From Erinaceus europaeus (taxonomy: Eukaryota > Chordata > Mammalia > Eulipotyphla > Erinaceidae), in the NCBI RefSeq assembly GCF_950295315.1, contig NC_080175.1, positions 88,064,161 through 88,128,160 on the forward strand: a DNA stretch of 64,000 bases, read 5' to 3'. The first letter of the stretch is position 1. Each line of letters starts with the position of its first letter. The notes under the pieces were generated by a model, which was not told the DNA's origin, made no database searches, and saw only the letters and a program-made list of their open reading frames with translations. The translations under genes were made by a program, and so were the position numbers. This document shows, piece by piece, positions 10,606-21,760 of the stretch.

Positions 10606-11204
10606 AGTTAATGTTAGTCCTAAAAGGAGTATTTTTTTTTTACAAATATTTCAATGTAAAATATCTCAATTTCATAATTTTCCTAATATACTTAGGCATT
10701 TTCAGTAGTCACATAGTAGGGTGACTAAAGAAACTATTTTAAAATCAAAGCTTTCTATAATTTCAATCTTTGATTTGTTCTTTTACGGATATAGCAATTT
10801 TTCTTTCTTGACTAATTAATACATTCTAAAAAATTTAATTGTAACTGAATATTGACAACTGATATACTGTATTTTTATATTTTTAAAGACACAATCAACA
10901 AGACAGACCAATAACTATAGCTGGTCCCACAGGGGTTTTTCTACTGGTTGTGCAAATGGCAGTAAGATTTCATGCCTAGGGTCACAATGAATTAAGGGCT
11001 TCATCTCTTTAAAAAAAATTAAATAAAATAATTATTTATGGATTTAGGAACATGGCAACTGAAGAAGCAAGGTTTTGGTTCACTGAATCTTTTATATATT
11101 TTGGAATAATGCAGCATGATGAAGTCCTTTGGCTGCTTAATATAAATCACCACTAGAGGCTAATTCAACAAGTATGGCTTACGACTGACAGTGCAGTTAG
11201 AATT
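10606..11204. other. Unique DNA with a possible degraded type C SINE
   Basis: Around 10920-11035 the words GGTTGTGCAAATGGCAG and TTTCATGCCTAGGGTCAC, followed by an A-rich end, resemble a heavily decayed type C copy. The rest is featureless. Confidence 0.4.
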
Positions 11205-11213
11205 ATTAAACTG

Positions 11214-11574
11214 GGAGTCGGGCGGTGGCGCAGTGGGTTAAGCGCACGTGGCGCAAAGCGCAGGGACCGGCATAAGGATCCCGGTTCGAGCCCCCGGCTC
11301 CCCACCTGCAGGGGAGTCGCTTCACGGGCGGTGAAGCAGGTCTGCAGGTGTCTATCTTTCTCTCCCCTCTCTCTCTGTCTTCCCCTCCTCTCTCCATTTC
11401 TCTCTGTCCTATCCAACAACAAAGCAACGTCAACAATGGAAATGGTAACCGCAACGAGGCTGCAACAACTAGGGCAACAAAAAGGGGGAAAAATGGCCTC
11501 CAGGAGCGGTGGATTCATGGTGCAGGCACCGAGCCCAGAAATAACCCTGGAGGAAAAAAAAAGAAAAAAAAAAG
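11214..11574 (+). mobile_element. Type A SINE, full-length, young subfamily
   Basis: Intact head GGAGTCGGGCGGTGGCGCAG, B box GGTTCGAGCCC, core and GTCCTATCCAACAACAAAGC, a subfamily block GCAACGAGGCTGCAACAACT, extension and A-rich tail. Perfect 9-bp TSD ATTAAACTG at 11205-11213 and 11575-11583. It shares the diagnostic block with the copy at 33140-33492 and differs from it at few positions, so both are recent insertions. It retains CpGs that older copies have lost. Confidence 0.97.
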
Positions 11575-11583
11575 ATTAAACTG

Positions 11584-12903
11584 ACAAAAATAATTAGACC
11601 TCTCAGGAATGAATCTGTGCACATTGTTTGCTACTTTCCCAATGCATAAACTACTACTTATAATCAAAATTCAGATAATCCAGTTTTAATTATCATAACC
11701 ACCTGTCCTGGCTACTTCTACCTTTCTGCTTTTTAATCTTTTGGGATACTCTCTTTCTGTAAGAGATAATATCTATATTCTTAAGATGAATTCTTCAGTC
11801 ATGTTGCTGAATAGACTAATACCAAAAACATATGGGTGATTATAGGATACATTTTTTGTTAAAATTTTAGTATATGAGCCTTTCCCAATATATAGTTTTT
11901 AAGAGAAGAAATTCATGTCATGTGTCATGAAACCAAGACTATTTCCCTTCTTACATCTGGAGAATATGGGACATTCACCAGCATACTCACTTCATAAAAG
12001 TTATGAAAAATGTAAGCATTTTTTCTACCTTTGACTACACATTCATAGCAGAATAAGTCTGCACAAACTCCCCCACATGTGTATAATTAATAATAATAAC
12101 ATGTGTACATGTTATCCCACTCATTCACTAGAAAATCATGATATGCGTATAATGAATTTTAAAATAAGATGGAATTAGAATCAACTGAAATAAAACTTCT
12201 AACAATTTTCTACACTAAAACAAATTATAAATAATCCCTAACGAAATCAAAACAGCCATATATCAAGACTCATGAAAATAAGACCAATATATAAATAAGC
12301 TAGACTACAGTTGGGTATTTCTTGGTGGCTAAACTATTAGAAAATTCTTTTTCCTGCTATAAAAAAACATTTTATGAACAAATATCTAACATAAAATTGA
12401 CAGTCTAAATGTCCTATCATGCGTTCCTAAAAGACAGCAAGAATGTCAAGTGAAGTGACTACTGTGTCACACTGGCAGCAAGTCCAAATACAAATTTTCT
12501 TATCCATTATCCAGCTAGGTAAGTGAGATAAATGAGATATCAGAGGTTCAGTGTGGCTGTTCCCTCACTGCTGTAGTGTCTATTAACCCTAGGAGCATCT
12601 TACATTCTTTTGCAAAAGGAAACTGCTCAAGAAAAAATATATCTAAGGTGGTGAGTAATTCCAATGTATTATATGACATTCTTGGTATTTGAAGTTGATT
12701 TCTTGGTTTAGCCTGCCTCTAGTGAGAAGTCCTGGTTTGCACACCTCTCCTTGGGGGGTCATATTGGTTCTATCTCACTTACCTGCGAGGAAATTTTGAA
12801 TGCTATGTCCCAGGTTCAAATTCCATGTGTTAAATTATAGTTCCAAAAGACCACTAGAGCTTGGGTACGAGTCCCAACAAGAGACCTAGATTTCCTTCCA
12901 TTA
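11584..12903. other. Unique DNA
   Basis: No repeat or exon is recognised with confidence. The part from about 12.72 to 12.9 kb contains GTCCCAGGTTCAAATTCC and may hold a decayed SINE. Confidence 0.45.
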
Positions 12904-12920
12904 TTTCTGCTTGCTTTTCT

Positions 12921-13163
12921 TTTCTTTCTTTTTCTTTTTCTTAAGAACCTTTCTGAAAATTTTTATCTTAATTTATTTATTGTATAGAGACTGCCAGAAA
13001 TTAAGAGTGAAGGGGGAAATACAGAGGGAGACAGACAGAGAGATATCTACAGCACTGTTTCACCACTTGCAAAGCTTTCCCCCTGCAGGTGAGGAGGGGG
13101 GCTTACACCTGGGTCCTTGTATTGTAACATGTGCATTTAACCAGATGTGCCACCACCCAGCCC
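12921..13163 (-). mobile_element. Type B SINE, antisense, with long TSD
   Basis: On + a T-rich tail leads into TTATTTATTGTATAGAGACT, TTTCACCACTTGCAAAGCTT, CCCCCTGCAGGTGAGGAGGG and CCAGATGTGCCACCACCCAG. TTCTGCTTGCTTTTCTT before (about 12904) and TTCTGTTTGCTTTTCTT after (about 13164) form a 17-bp TSD with one mismatch. Confidence 0.88.
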
Positions 13164-13185
13164 TTCTGTTTGCTTTTCTTGGTTT

Positions 13186-13463
13186 AATTTAACTTTATCA
13201 CCACGATTTTCAATTAGGCTTAGTGCCTGCATTATGATTCCACCACTCCTGGTGGGTTTTCTTTCTCTTTCATTTGTCTTTACTTGATAGGACAGAGAGA
13301 AACTGAAAGCGGAGAAGGAAACAGAGAGGGAAAGACAGACACCTACAGCACTGCTTCACTACTTGTGAAGTTCACCCCCACCCCTACAGGTGGGGAACCA
13401 TGAACTGGGTCTTTCTACATGGTAACTTGTATACTCAGCTAGGATTGATACTGCCCAAACCCC
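13186..13463 (-). mobile_element. Extended SINE, antisense
   Basis: Extension complement (CTTAGTGCCTGCATTATGAT), TTGATAGGACAGAGAGAAAC, CACCTACAGCACTGCTTCAC, CCCTACAGGTGGGGAACCAT and a decayed head ending CCCAAACCCCC. It lies directly beyond the previous SINE, in the same orientation. Confidence 0.8.
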
Positions 13464-13469
13464 CTGGGT

Positions 13470-14285
13470 TTCTATGTCCACTTCTGAAAAGCATTGGAAT
13501 TATTTTAGTTTAAAAGTTGATTTTTATTTAACCAATATTCACCTCTTAGTAGCTGGCTCTCAAGAAGATAAAATTATTTTTTAAGGCACTAAACTTTTTT
13601 TTTTTAATTTCCCCCAAGAAACAAGATGTCCTTAGCTTACATGCCAAGTATCCACCCCAAAATTTCACTGAATTTTCTTGGCAACTGGCTTTCCTGAAAA
13701 CCACCCCTGTCTGATTGGTAAGTCTTTCCTAAAAGGTAAAAACAGTGTACAATATCTTAGCCCAGAAAAGATTTGGCAGAAAGTACAAAAAAGAAATATA
13801 ACCTACATAAAAGAATAACCTTACTGCTTAGAGGAAGCAATCTTAGAAAGTTGATAGACCAACCGAGCACAGTTAATTTCTTTTGGAATGTATCCCACTA
13901 TAATGGGGAGAAGACAGACTCAATGCTACAACAGATCATCACCAAGCACTATGGCCAAACTGCTTTGGATATTACAACTTTATTTTCACGTTCCATAGCT
14001 CTTCTTTGTGTGTTAATTAATTTCATTTACCACTAATTATGCAAGTCTCTTCATGGAACATGTACTTGGTTGCTACTAAGAGGAAACAACTTTATTTTCA
14101 CACCTATCAAAGACTCCAGAATCTAGTCACCCCACATGGTTTAGGGAGAAGGGGAAAAGAATAAAAGAATCTGTACAAAAGTGCTCACACTTCTTAAATA
14201 AAAGAATGATCTTCATATTAATTAGTGCTTTTTCTTTCCTGTAGTAAGATTTCCCAACTACTTATCTGCTTTACAAAAAAATCTG
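13470..14285. other. Unique DNA
   Basis: An 87-codon open frame at 13773-14036 has no recognisable family and no good splice or start context. T-run near 13588-13604. Confidence 0.45.
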
Positions 14286-14289
14286 CTTG

Positions 14290-14482
14290 GGGCCAGTTGT
14301 GGTGTACCTGGTTAAGCACACAAATTACAATGTGCAAGGACCCAGGTTCAAGGCCCTGGTCCTCACCTGTAGGGGGACAAGCTTCATGAATTTGGGTTGC
14401 AGGTGTCCCTCTGCCTCTTTCCTTCTCTATCTTCCCCTCCTTTCTCAATTCCTATATAATTAATTAATAAATTAATTAAAGA
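14290..14482 (+). mobile_element. Type B SINE
   Basis: GGGGCCAGTTGTGGTGTACC, GGACCCAGGTTCAAGGCCCT, ACCTGTAGGGGGACAAGCTT, GGGTTGCAGGTGTCCCTCTG, then a TAATTAATTAATAAATTAAT tail. Confidence 0.88.
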
Positions 14483-14484
14483 AA

Positions 14485-17400
14485 TCAGGTCAACTAATTT
14501 GCTAAGGTCTAGCATAGATGAAGATGGTACTTATTCCTACAAATCTCTAGGGTTTTGTGGGAGACACTAGTGAACCACTGTGTTTTCATATTGTGAGTCT
14601 TCAGTACAAGGAGATTTAGAGGCCCATGGATGTGGTGTGGCATAATGGCAGATAGAAATTATTCTTCTCCCATTGGTAATTTGAACCATGGTTCTTTTCT
14701 GGTGCACAAAGAATGAAAGTTTAGGCACATTCTCATAGAGGTCTATTGTCTGAATATAAAGTTTTATCTCTCAAATTGAGGGTGGAGGGTGGTGGAGTGG
14801 GATTTTATAATTTCATCAACTGGGTTTGAGCAATGCAGCCAAAGATAAGTAAGGAATGGCTACGAAATATGATGCTAGTCAAGTTTAGGAGTGAAACAAC
14901 CTTATGGCGCCTGATGGTGACACAGGACCTTAAAGGCATCTATTGTCACTGCTCCCTATAGGTTACTCACTCAAGAGTAAGTAACCTAGAAAATGGCCTA
15001 AACAGAAGGAAGGCTACTACCACTTATATGCAGCTATCAAGTTAGGTGTCAGTTGGATGGGGAAAATCATTATGCTGAAATACACATAAGAAGGGATGAA
15101 AATATGCCACTCACTTTAAAAATACTATAACAATAATTTCTTAAACTTGCAAATGATAAAATTGCCAAAGAAATGAAATCTGAAGAAGGCTTAGTTATAA
15201 GATTGCAGAGCATACCATGAGAAATGAACAAAAGCAGACTGAAAAAAAAAAGACACACACACACATATATTATTCCAGAAATAGAAGCTAAAATGAGCTT
15301 TAATGTTCATTAAATAAGTATTGTCCCTGTCTTATTTGAATTTGAGTATCAATTGGAGAAAATATATAAAGAAAGACGTAAAGTTAGCATTAATGATTCA
15401 GTTTTAGTTCTGAAGGTTGTTGTCATGTGTGACAGAAATAATACTGGGTTTAAGGATTTATTCTCAGAAAAGAAGCAAAAATTAATGGGCATTCACATCC
15501 TCTACTATTTATTTCACTATTTTGTGAGCAAGACACCTCTGGGTACACATTCATGACAGTGGTTATAGAAAAAAATGGAGACTTGCTGGAGAAAGTATTC
15601 TTGGCCCCTGATGAAGACGAGTGAGTGATAGGGTAATGGAGGGTAATTACATTCGGAAGGAATGTACACCAATATTTAAGGCTCATTTCCTTTCAATATT
15701 ATGCATGTGTGAAACAAATCTTTATTCTCCTTCAAATGTCCCTTTATAGTATGGTGCCTATTATAGCAAATAGCAGAAAATAAGCAAAGTGACAACTGTC
15801 ACTTACATTAAGGCTTTTTTTTTTTTTTCTGTAAATTCTGACATTTCCCATCATTTTTACAATTAGGCTATGGAACTGGCTGAAAAGTCATTGCCTGTCT
15901 GCCGCGACACAATGAAAGTACAAAATAGTAACACCATTTTCTTCCTGCCAAAGATGACAAACCTCCCAAAGGGATAATTTCTCTCTGGGGATAAAGCCAC
16001 ACAAGGTTCCAAATCAGATCTGTTTTAAGAGTCTTCTGAGTCTGAATGCCAATTATGCATGAAATAGTGCAAGAACTACTAGAGATGACTAAATTCCCTT
16101 TCCCTGAGGTTACAAACAAGAACTTGCATACCTGGAAGTCAAAACAGGACATGTGAGCTACATATTAAAGATAGAGTAAAATTTGAAAAGTCTCAAAGAT
16201 GCCCAAGTAGGATATTCTAAGTCTATGTTCCTTTATCTTCTCTCTTTTTTTTTTCTGTCCTTCTGATTCCAGCTTCCATCTATCTTGTGCTCTCTCTTCC
16301 TCATCTCCTGCCTCACGGAAACACACACCTACAAACTTAATGAAGAACAAATTGTGTGAAAAATAACAATACATAATAGTAAAGTTATCTGCTATGTGCC
16401 TAAATGACACCCTGATAAAGACTTAGAGATTAAAGAGCATGCAAAAAGATGGGATATAAGGCAGATTTAAGTTGCTAAGCAACTTGGCGTTCACATGAAA
16501 TCAGATATAGCAATTTGCTTTGGCAAGACTACACGATAAGTTTAAAGAAACAAAACCGGTTATTAGTTGAGCTACTAAGTAATTAAAGGAAGAAGAATTA
16601 AAAGATTGAACTGAATTAAGTCAGTGTTTAACATAGAAGAATACAACCAATTTGTCTCAGAGGCCTGAGGGTCCAAACTGATATTTAATTACAAGACATA
16701 AAGATGACTGTCAATTTGACAAAGACAAAAATAGATTAAAACATGATACTATATTTAAATCTGATCTTGTGCAATGAGTTTGACTTCATTCCAAACTTCT
16801 GCTGCATTATCTCTCACATGATGTCATGTAATAAAATAGTCATATCATAAAATCTCCCTACATTTGGACTGCGATTTCTATATTCTTTCTGCTAGTTCTA
16901 AACTCTGTAACCTCAACAAGAGATTCAAACGCTGAACATCACGAGCATGTGTCAGTTTGTCTTTGAAAGAAATGCACATATGCATTATTATGAAGTTTAG
17001 GGACTGTGCTTGTGCTGCTGCCATCAGTGACCATCATCAGGACGCAAAACAGCAGCATGTCTAGTCCAAGGATGGGTGATCTGTTCCTTTATACCCACCA
17101 GACTAAAAAAAAGGATTAAGCCTTTTATTTGTTTGTTTGCTTGAGATGGCTTAATTCTCCTCTAGCAACTAGCCCCCCTGGCTTTTCTTCACTCAAGAGA
17201 ATATTTGGAAAAGGAAAACAAGAATTGCTATCTATAAGTGTTGCTCACTTTCAGACACTAATCTGCATTAATGAGTCTACTCTATCACTTCAGTTCCAGG
17301 TAACAGCAACAGTGGCACAAGAATAGACTTATTGGTTTAAACAAACAAACAAATTAACAAAGGCAAGGAACAAATAAACTATTTAAAGGGTATTCCAAGT

Positions 17401-17897
17401 GTGAGGAACATTTAATTCTCTGATCAGCTTATGAGCCTAAAAGCTGCACTGGCTGAAAGACTTTATTATGCATGTGGTAAATTCAGCTTCTCATATCTGG
17501 ATGCAAACTTTGGGGAGAAAAGAAGCATAAAAACAAGATACAATTTTAACTATGAAGAGGTTGCGTTTCTTCTTTATTTAAAAATCTTTGCATGAAAAAT
17601 CAGTTTGCTCTCAGGTTCATCATTAGGATGCTAAATAGCTAACAGTATGTTTTCCTATTTCTCACCATGTCAAATCTCAAGGAATTTTATCCCCAGTAAG
17701 CTAAAAATCTTGGAACTACATGCTTATAGTGAGCCTGAAGGTTTGGATTTATTAAAATCAATCTAAGGTTTGGAACCTTAGTTTTCATTACATATAAAGG
17801 AGACACAGAGTTTTGGCAGCCAAGACGTGACCGCGTGAGGCCATTTAATTTCTCCCTCAGTTACTGCCACCTAGTTAAGAGAAGGAGTAGCAAGAGG
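14485..17897. other. 3.4-kb SINE-free stretch
   Basis: This is the longest stretch here without a recognisable SINE or L1. It holds short AC and T runs, an RFX-like palindrome (16471-16483), several TAATTA homeodomain-like cores and no convincing exon. Overlapping open frames at 15.35-15.69 kb and 15.87-16.41 kb occur on both strands and look like chance. The lack of insertions could reflect constraint or luck. Confidence 0.4.
16471..16483. promoter_or_regulatory. Perfect RFX X-box-like palindrome
   Basis: GTTGCTAAGCAAC is a perfect 6+1+6 inverted repeat. It fits the known RFX/EF-C consensus of two half sites GTTGCY/RGCAAC with short spacing. Only the motif is seen; no promoter or exon lies beside it, so binding is inferred. 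Confidence 0.5.
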
Positions 17898-17912
17898 AAC
17901 ACTGGACTTCTT

Positions 17913-18185
17913 TTCTTTTTTTTTTTTTATTTTCCCTTTTGTTGCCCTTGTTCTTATTGTTGTAGTTATTATTGATGTCGTCGTAGGATAGGACAGAGAG
18001 AAATGGAGAGAGGAGAAGAAGATAGAGAGGGGGAGAGAAAGACAGACACCTGCAGACCTGCTTCACCATCTCTGAAGGGATTCAACTGCAGGTGGGGAGC
18101 CAGGGGCTCAAACTGGGATCCTTATGCTGGCCCCTGCGCTTCACACCACGTGCACTTAACCTCCTGCACTACCGCCTGGCTCCCT
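17913..18185 (-). mobile_element. Type A SINE, antisense, with TSD
   Basis: TTTTGTTGCCCTTGTTCTTA, GTAGGATAGGACAGAGAGAA, ACCTGCAGACCTGCTTCACC, then the head complement CACTACCGCCTGGCTCCC. A 15-bp TSD with one mismatch, AACACTGGACTTCTT (17898-17912) and AACCCTGGACTTCTT (18186-18200), defines both ends. Confidence 0.95.
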
Positions 18186-18200
18186 AACCCTGGACTTCTT

Positions 18201-18700
18201 AATGTTGAAGGTGGAGTAGAAAGGAGCTAATTTATCTTTTTATCTTTTTATACTTGACTTGCGACAACACTTCAAATAGATCAAATATTCCTACTAACTT
18301 CCCATTCTACATGTTTTGTTCTTTCCTTCCACAAGAGATGATGTCAATGGGATAAAGATATCAACATATAAATTAAGAGGAAAATAGCGGAAAAAAGAAA
18401 AAAAAACAAAAACTGGTAAGGCTGTAAGTCGTTAAAATATTGTTAAATATATTTTTTCCTTTTTGAATGTTTGTAACTAGTTGTAAATTAACTACAGGAA
18501 CTGTTAAAGTGCAAAGTTCAATCACAAAAAATAATGAAGGCAATGAGACTTTGCCCTCACTAATACTTAAATATAATGAAATCTTATAATTTTAGAAATC
18601 ACAAGAAAAAAATAATAACCCACTATTTCCCATGTAGCAGCTCAAATTCTTAGTGTTCTTAGTTTTATCTCAAATGTACCTAATTCATTGGCCTATTTAA
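18201..18700. other. Unique DNA
   Basis: AT-rich, nothing recognised. Confidence 0.5.
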
Positions 18701-18712
18701 AATAATTCCTCT

Positions 18713-18939
18713 CAGGGCCGAGTGGTGGTGTACCTGGTTGACCATACATGTCGCAATGAGCAAGGACCCGAGTTTGAACCCCCAGGCCCCAACTGCAGGG
18801 GGAAAGCTTTACAAGAAGTGAAGCTGTACTGCAGGTGTCTCTCTGTATCTCTCCCTCTCTATCATCCCCTTCCCTCTCGATTTCTGGCTGTCTCTATACA
18901 ATAAATAAATAAAGATAAAAAGGAAAATATTTAAAAACT
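18713..18939 (+). mobile_element. Type B SINE with TSD
   Basis: GGGCCGAGTGGTGGTGTACC, ACTGCAGGGGGAAAGCTTTA, TCTCGATTTCTGGCTGTCTC, CAATAAATAAATAAAGATAA. TSD AATAATTCCT at 18701-18710 and 18940-18949, perfect over 10 bp. Confidence 0.95.
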
Positions 18940-19115
18940 AATAATTCCTATCTATGTATACATTCTACCTTCTTGTGGAAAACAGCCAAGGCAACACAAG
19001 TACAAAATAACAGAGGGAATTTGAAAATATTTTCAGAGTATTTTGCTCTTTAATACAGACTCTTCTACTTAAGTGTTGGCCTATAAGGTTTAGGAGCTGG
19101 AGAAGGAAATATAGT

Positions 19116-19158
19116 TCATTTGCATTTGTATTGTAGAGAATCTCTACAATGCAAATGA
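19116..19158. repeat. Hairpin-forming inverted repeat with paired octamer motifs
   Basis: CATTTGCATT at the left and AATGCAAATG at the right are inverse copies, and TTGTAGAGA / TCTCTACAA continue the stem. The left arm has six extra bases (TGTATT). Each arm holds an octamer, ATTTGCAT and ATGCAAAT, the known POU/Oct motif. The hairpin is seen; any factor binding is inferred. Confidence 0.8.
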
Positions 19159-19221
19159 GATCAATATTCATCTTTAAATTGAGGATTATAGTCATTTTAG
19201 AAAAACTAATGAATTCTTTCA

Positions 19222-19660
19222 AAAGATTTACTTATTTATTTACTTATTTATAGCAACAGACAGAAAGTGAGATGGAAGGGGGAGATAAAGAGGGAGAAAC
19301 TGGTGGTGCACGTAGCACTAAGTTCAAGGACCCGTGCTCAAGGACCCACTCAAGGATCCCGATCAAACCCCACTCCTCATCAGCAGCAGGTCAGTTTCAC
19401 AGATCTGCAGGTCTCTCTCTCTCTCTCTCTGTCCTCTCTCCCTTCCTCTCTCATTTTCTCTCTGTTTCTATCCAGTAAATGTGGGGAAAATGGCTGCCAG
19501 GAGCAGTGGATTTGTAGTGCTAGCACTGAGCTCCAGTGATATCCTGGAGGCAAGAGAGAGAGAGAGAGAGATTGATTCTCCTGCAGCACTGCTTCACCAC
19601 TTGTGGTTTCCCCACTACAGGTGGGGCTGAAGGGTTTGAACCCAGGTCCTTGCACATACA
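19222..19660 (-). mobile_element. Type B SINE, antisense, split by another SINE
   Basis: TTACTTATTTATTTACTTAT and AGACAGAAAGTGAGATGGAA at the left, then after the inner element CCTGCAGCACTGCTTCACCA, CACTACAGGTGGGGCTGAAG and ACCCAGGTCCTTGCACATAC. The two parts together make one antisense copy. Confidence 0.8.
19305..19562 (+). mobile_element. Extended SINE nested in an antisense SINE
   Basis: ACTGGTGGTGCACGTAGCAC head, CACAGATCTGCAGGTCTCTC, CTATCCAGTAAATGTGGGGA, GGCTGCCAGGAGCAGTGGAT extension and a (GA)n end. It interrupts the pyrimidine/core junction of the surrounding minus-strand copy, so it is the younger of the two. Confidence 0.8.
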
Positions 19661-19910
19661 AAAGGATTATTTATGTACAAATACACACACTAGATTATAC
19701 TTATAAGATTTTCTTAGTGTTTATTATGCACTAAGTAGACAACTTAATTCACCCAGTAAAATTAGTTTAAAGTGTCTAAATAAGTAGATCAAGATTGCAT
19801 GTTATTAGTAATCAGAGATTAGATAAAACTCCAGAAAGTGTAACCCTATGTCTCATCAGCCAATCACTGAGGTTAGTCTAAATGTAACCTGTGGGGAATA
19901 GGATAAAATG

Positions 19911-20130
19911 TGGGAGCAGGAGCTGGCACACACTGTTGAGTGCACACAATATAATGCAGAAGAACTCAGTTCATAGCCCTAGTCCCCACCTGAAAGAGGG
20001 AAACTTGGTGAGCAGTGAAACAGGGCTACATGTGTCTCTTTCTCTCCCTCTTTTATTTCTCCCCCCTCTAAATTTCTCTTGGTCTTTATGCAATGAGTAA
20101 GCAAATAAAATACTTTCAAAATAATTCATA
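19911..20130 (+). mobile_element. Type B SINE
   Basis: GGAGCAGGAGCTGGCACACA, AGTCCCCACCTGAAAGAGGG, GTGAAACAGGGCTACATGTG and a TAAGCAAATAAAATAC tail. Confidence 0.82.
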
Positions 20131-20439
20131 AACATCATAATTACCTAGGTATCCTATGGAACCTATAACATAAAGACACAATACACTACCTATGTACTGC
20201 ATCAAATACTTCTTATTTTCTAAAACAGAAACTGAACTATATATTTATATGTATTCTCAAATTTCACATAATTCTTTGTGATATTCACATGTATCCTTCA
20301 TTTTAGATATGCAGCAAAAACCCTAAATAAAAGTGCCTTGCCATTTAGAAACAGTGAGCACACTCTTTTTCTCCTTGCTCTTCTTTTATTGTGAATGTGA
20401 ACATGATGTTGGGAAAGTTAAATAAAAGAATTACAAGGG

Positions 20440-20605
20440 GCTGGGGATAGGGCTGGGGCTGAAGAAACAGCATCATGGTTATGCAAAAAGACTTTTCAGG
20501 CTAGAGTCACCAAATAGCCCATGTTCAGTCCCTAGCACCACCATAAGCCAGAACTGAGCAGTGTTCTGGCAAGGAAAACAAACAAAAATAACAATATTGA
20601 GTAAA
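20440..20605 (+). mobile_element. Type C SINE, 3'-shortened
   Basis: GGGCTGGGGCTGAAGAAACA, CATGGTTATGCAAAAAGACT, ACCATAAGCCAGAACTGAGC and AACAAACAAAAATAACAAT. The head is preceded by a partial duplication (GGGGCTGGGGATAGGGCTGG). The CT-rich region is missing. The 300 bases to its left show nothing recognisable. Confidence 0.85.
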
Positions 20606-20793
20606 GACAGAAAACCTTGCCTGGCCTTCATTTTGCTAACAAGTTTTCTTTTCATCTGTGCTTTGATCTGACCTCTAATAACATAATAGAATTTTTATTT
20701 CATATGCTATAGTTTGTAGACTACCAGTGAAGGTTATAATAGTGCCACTGATTAGCTTTGTGATTAAAAGTTTGGTATGAGGGGGTCGGGCAG

Positions 20794-21301
20794 TGCTGCA
20801 CTACCAGGCTAGCGTGGGGGTGCCTCTTCCTGGGCACATACTCTCTGGGCTAGAGAGAACTCGACCGGAGTCAGCCTGGGCTGCTACTCACTCAGCGACG
20901 CGAGGGAGATGACTTCGGAACCAAACACGAGGGAGATGACTCAGGAACCAAACACATGGTGGAGAGACAATGCAATGTCTTTTTTGATCAGGGAGCCAAG
21001 GCTTTTTAAATGGCAGATCTGGAAGTGGCAAGTCGGAAACGGAAATGGCTAGGAAAGGGGCAGAGAAAGGCAAAAGTGAGCTGGAAAGGTAGGAACTTCC
21101 TTAGCAACTGTTGTGAGGGTTTTAACTGGTAGGATTAATAATACCCTGGAGGCAGGGAGGGTTTTGAGGGTAGAAAGAAGATGGAATGGGTGGGGATCTT
21201 TCAGGCAAAACAATGATTATGTAGATAGGCTATAGTATCAGGAATGCAGGGTGCTTTGTGAGCCCTGAGGAGCTCAACCACATCCTCACAATTTCTTGAC
21301 A
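20794..21301 (-). mobile_element. Solo LTR, antisense, inside a SINE
   Basis: GC-richer block in the SINE head. Read on the minus strand it starts near TGTCAAGAAATTGTGAGG and ends near GGTAGTGCAGCA, with a TTTAAAAAGCC TATA-like site in the middle and a tandem 27-bp duplication carrying an AP-1 site. These are LTR traits. I found no clean TSD for the LTR, so the ends are approximate. No internal viral sequence is present. Confidence 0.6.
20901..20954 (-). repeat. 27-bp tandem duplication with AP-1 site in LTR
   Basis: Two adjacent 27-bp units starting CGAGGGAGATGACT and ending GGAACCAAACA differ at two positions. The second unit holds TGACTCA (20937-20943), an AP-1 consensus. Duplicated U3 enhancer elements are common in LTRs. 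Confidence 0.9.
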
Positions 21302-21461
21302 GCTCACCATGTTAGACACCTAGTACCAAATTCCATGACCAGTGTCAAACATCCAGGTTAGAATTCCTGGCTCCCCACCTACAGTGGGTGGGGTGGGGGA
21401 AGGTCACCTCACAAGCTGCGAAGCAGGTCTGTAGGTGTCTCTCTTGCTCCATCTCAATTTC

Positions 21462-21760
21462 TTTTTTTTTTTTTTCATTTTTTTATATTTGTTTATTTAT
21501 TTTCCCTTTTGTTGCCCCGGTTTTTCACTGTTGTTGTAGTTATTGTTGTTGTTATTGATGTTGTTGTTGTTAGGACAAAGAGAAATGGAGAGAGGCGGGG
21601 AAGACAGAGAGGGGGAGAGAAAGACACCTACAGACCTGCTTCACCCCTTGTGAAGAGACCCCGTGGGGAGCTGGGGGCTCTAACCAGGATCCTTATGCTG
21701 GTCCTTATTTACACTTCACGCCACATGCAGTTAACCTGCTGCGCTACTGCTTGACTTCCG
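21462..21760 (-). mobile_element. Type A SINE, antisense, nested
   Basis: T-run, TTTTCCCTTTTGTTGCCCCG, GTTAGGACAAAGAGAAATGG, ACAGACCTGCTTCACCCCTT and head complement CGCTACTGCTTGACTTCC. Perfect 14-bp TSD TCCATCTCAATTTC at 21448-21461 and 21761-21774; the target is the pyrimidine-rich part of the host SINE. Confidence 0.95.

Noticed and set aside
11165..11584. Overlapping open frames of 78-117 codons on both strands
   Set aside because: All lie within one SINE; the same peptides recur at other SINE copies such as 33133-33523.
13773..14036. 87-codon open frame
   Set aside because: No family resemblance, poor start context, no splice sites or poly(A) signal near it.
16165..16410. 81-codon minus-strand frame
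   Set aside because: Lys/Glu-rich because it reads a pyrimidine-rich plus strand; no start, splice or family support.
19267..19661. Four overlapping frames of 68-98 codons
   Set aside because: They span the nested SINE pair and its CT/GA-rich parts.
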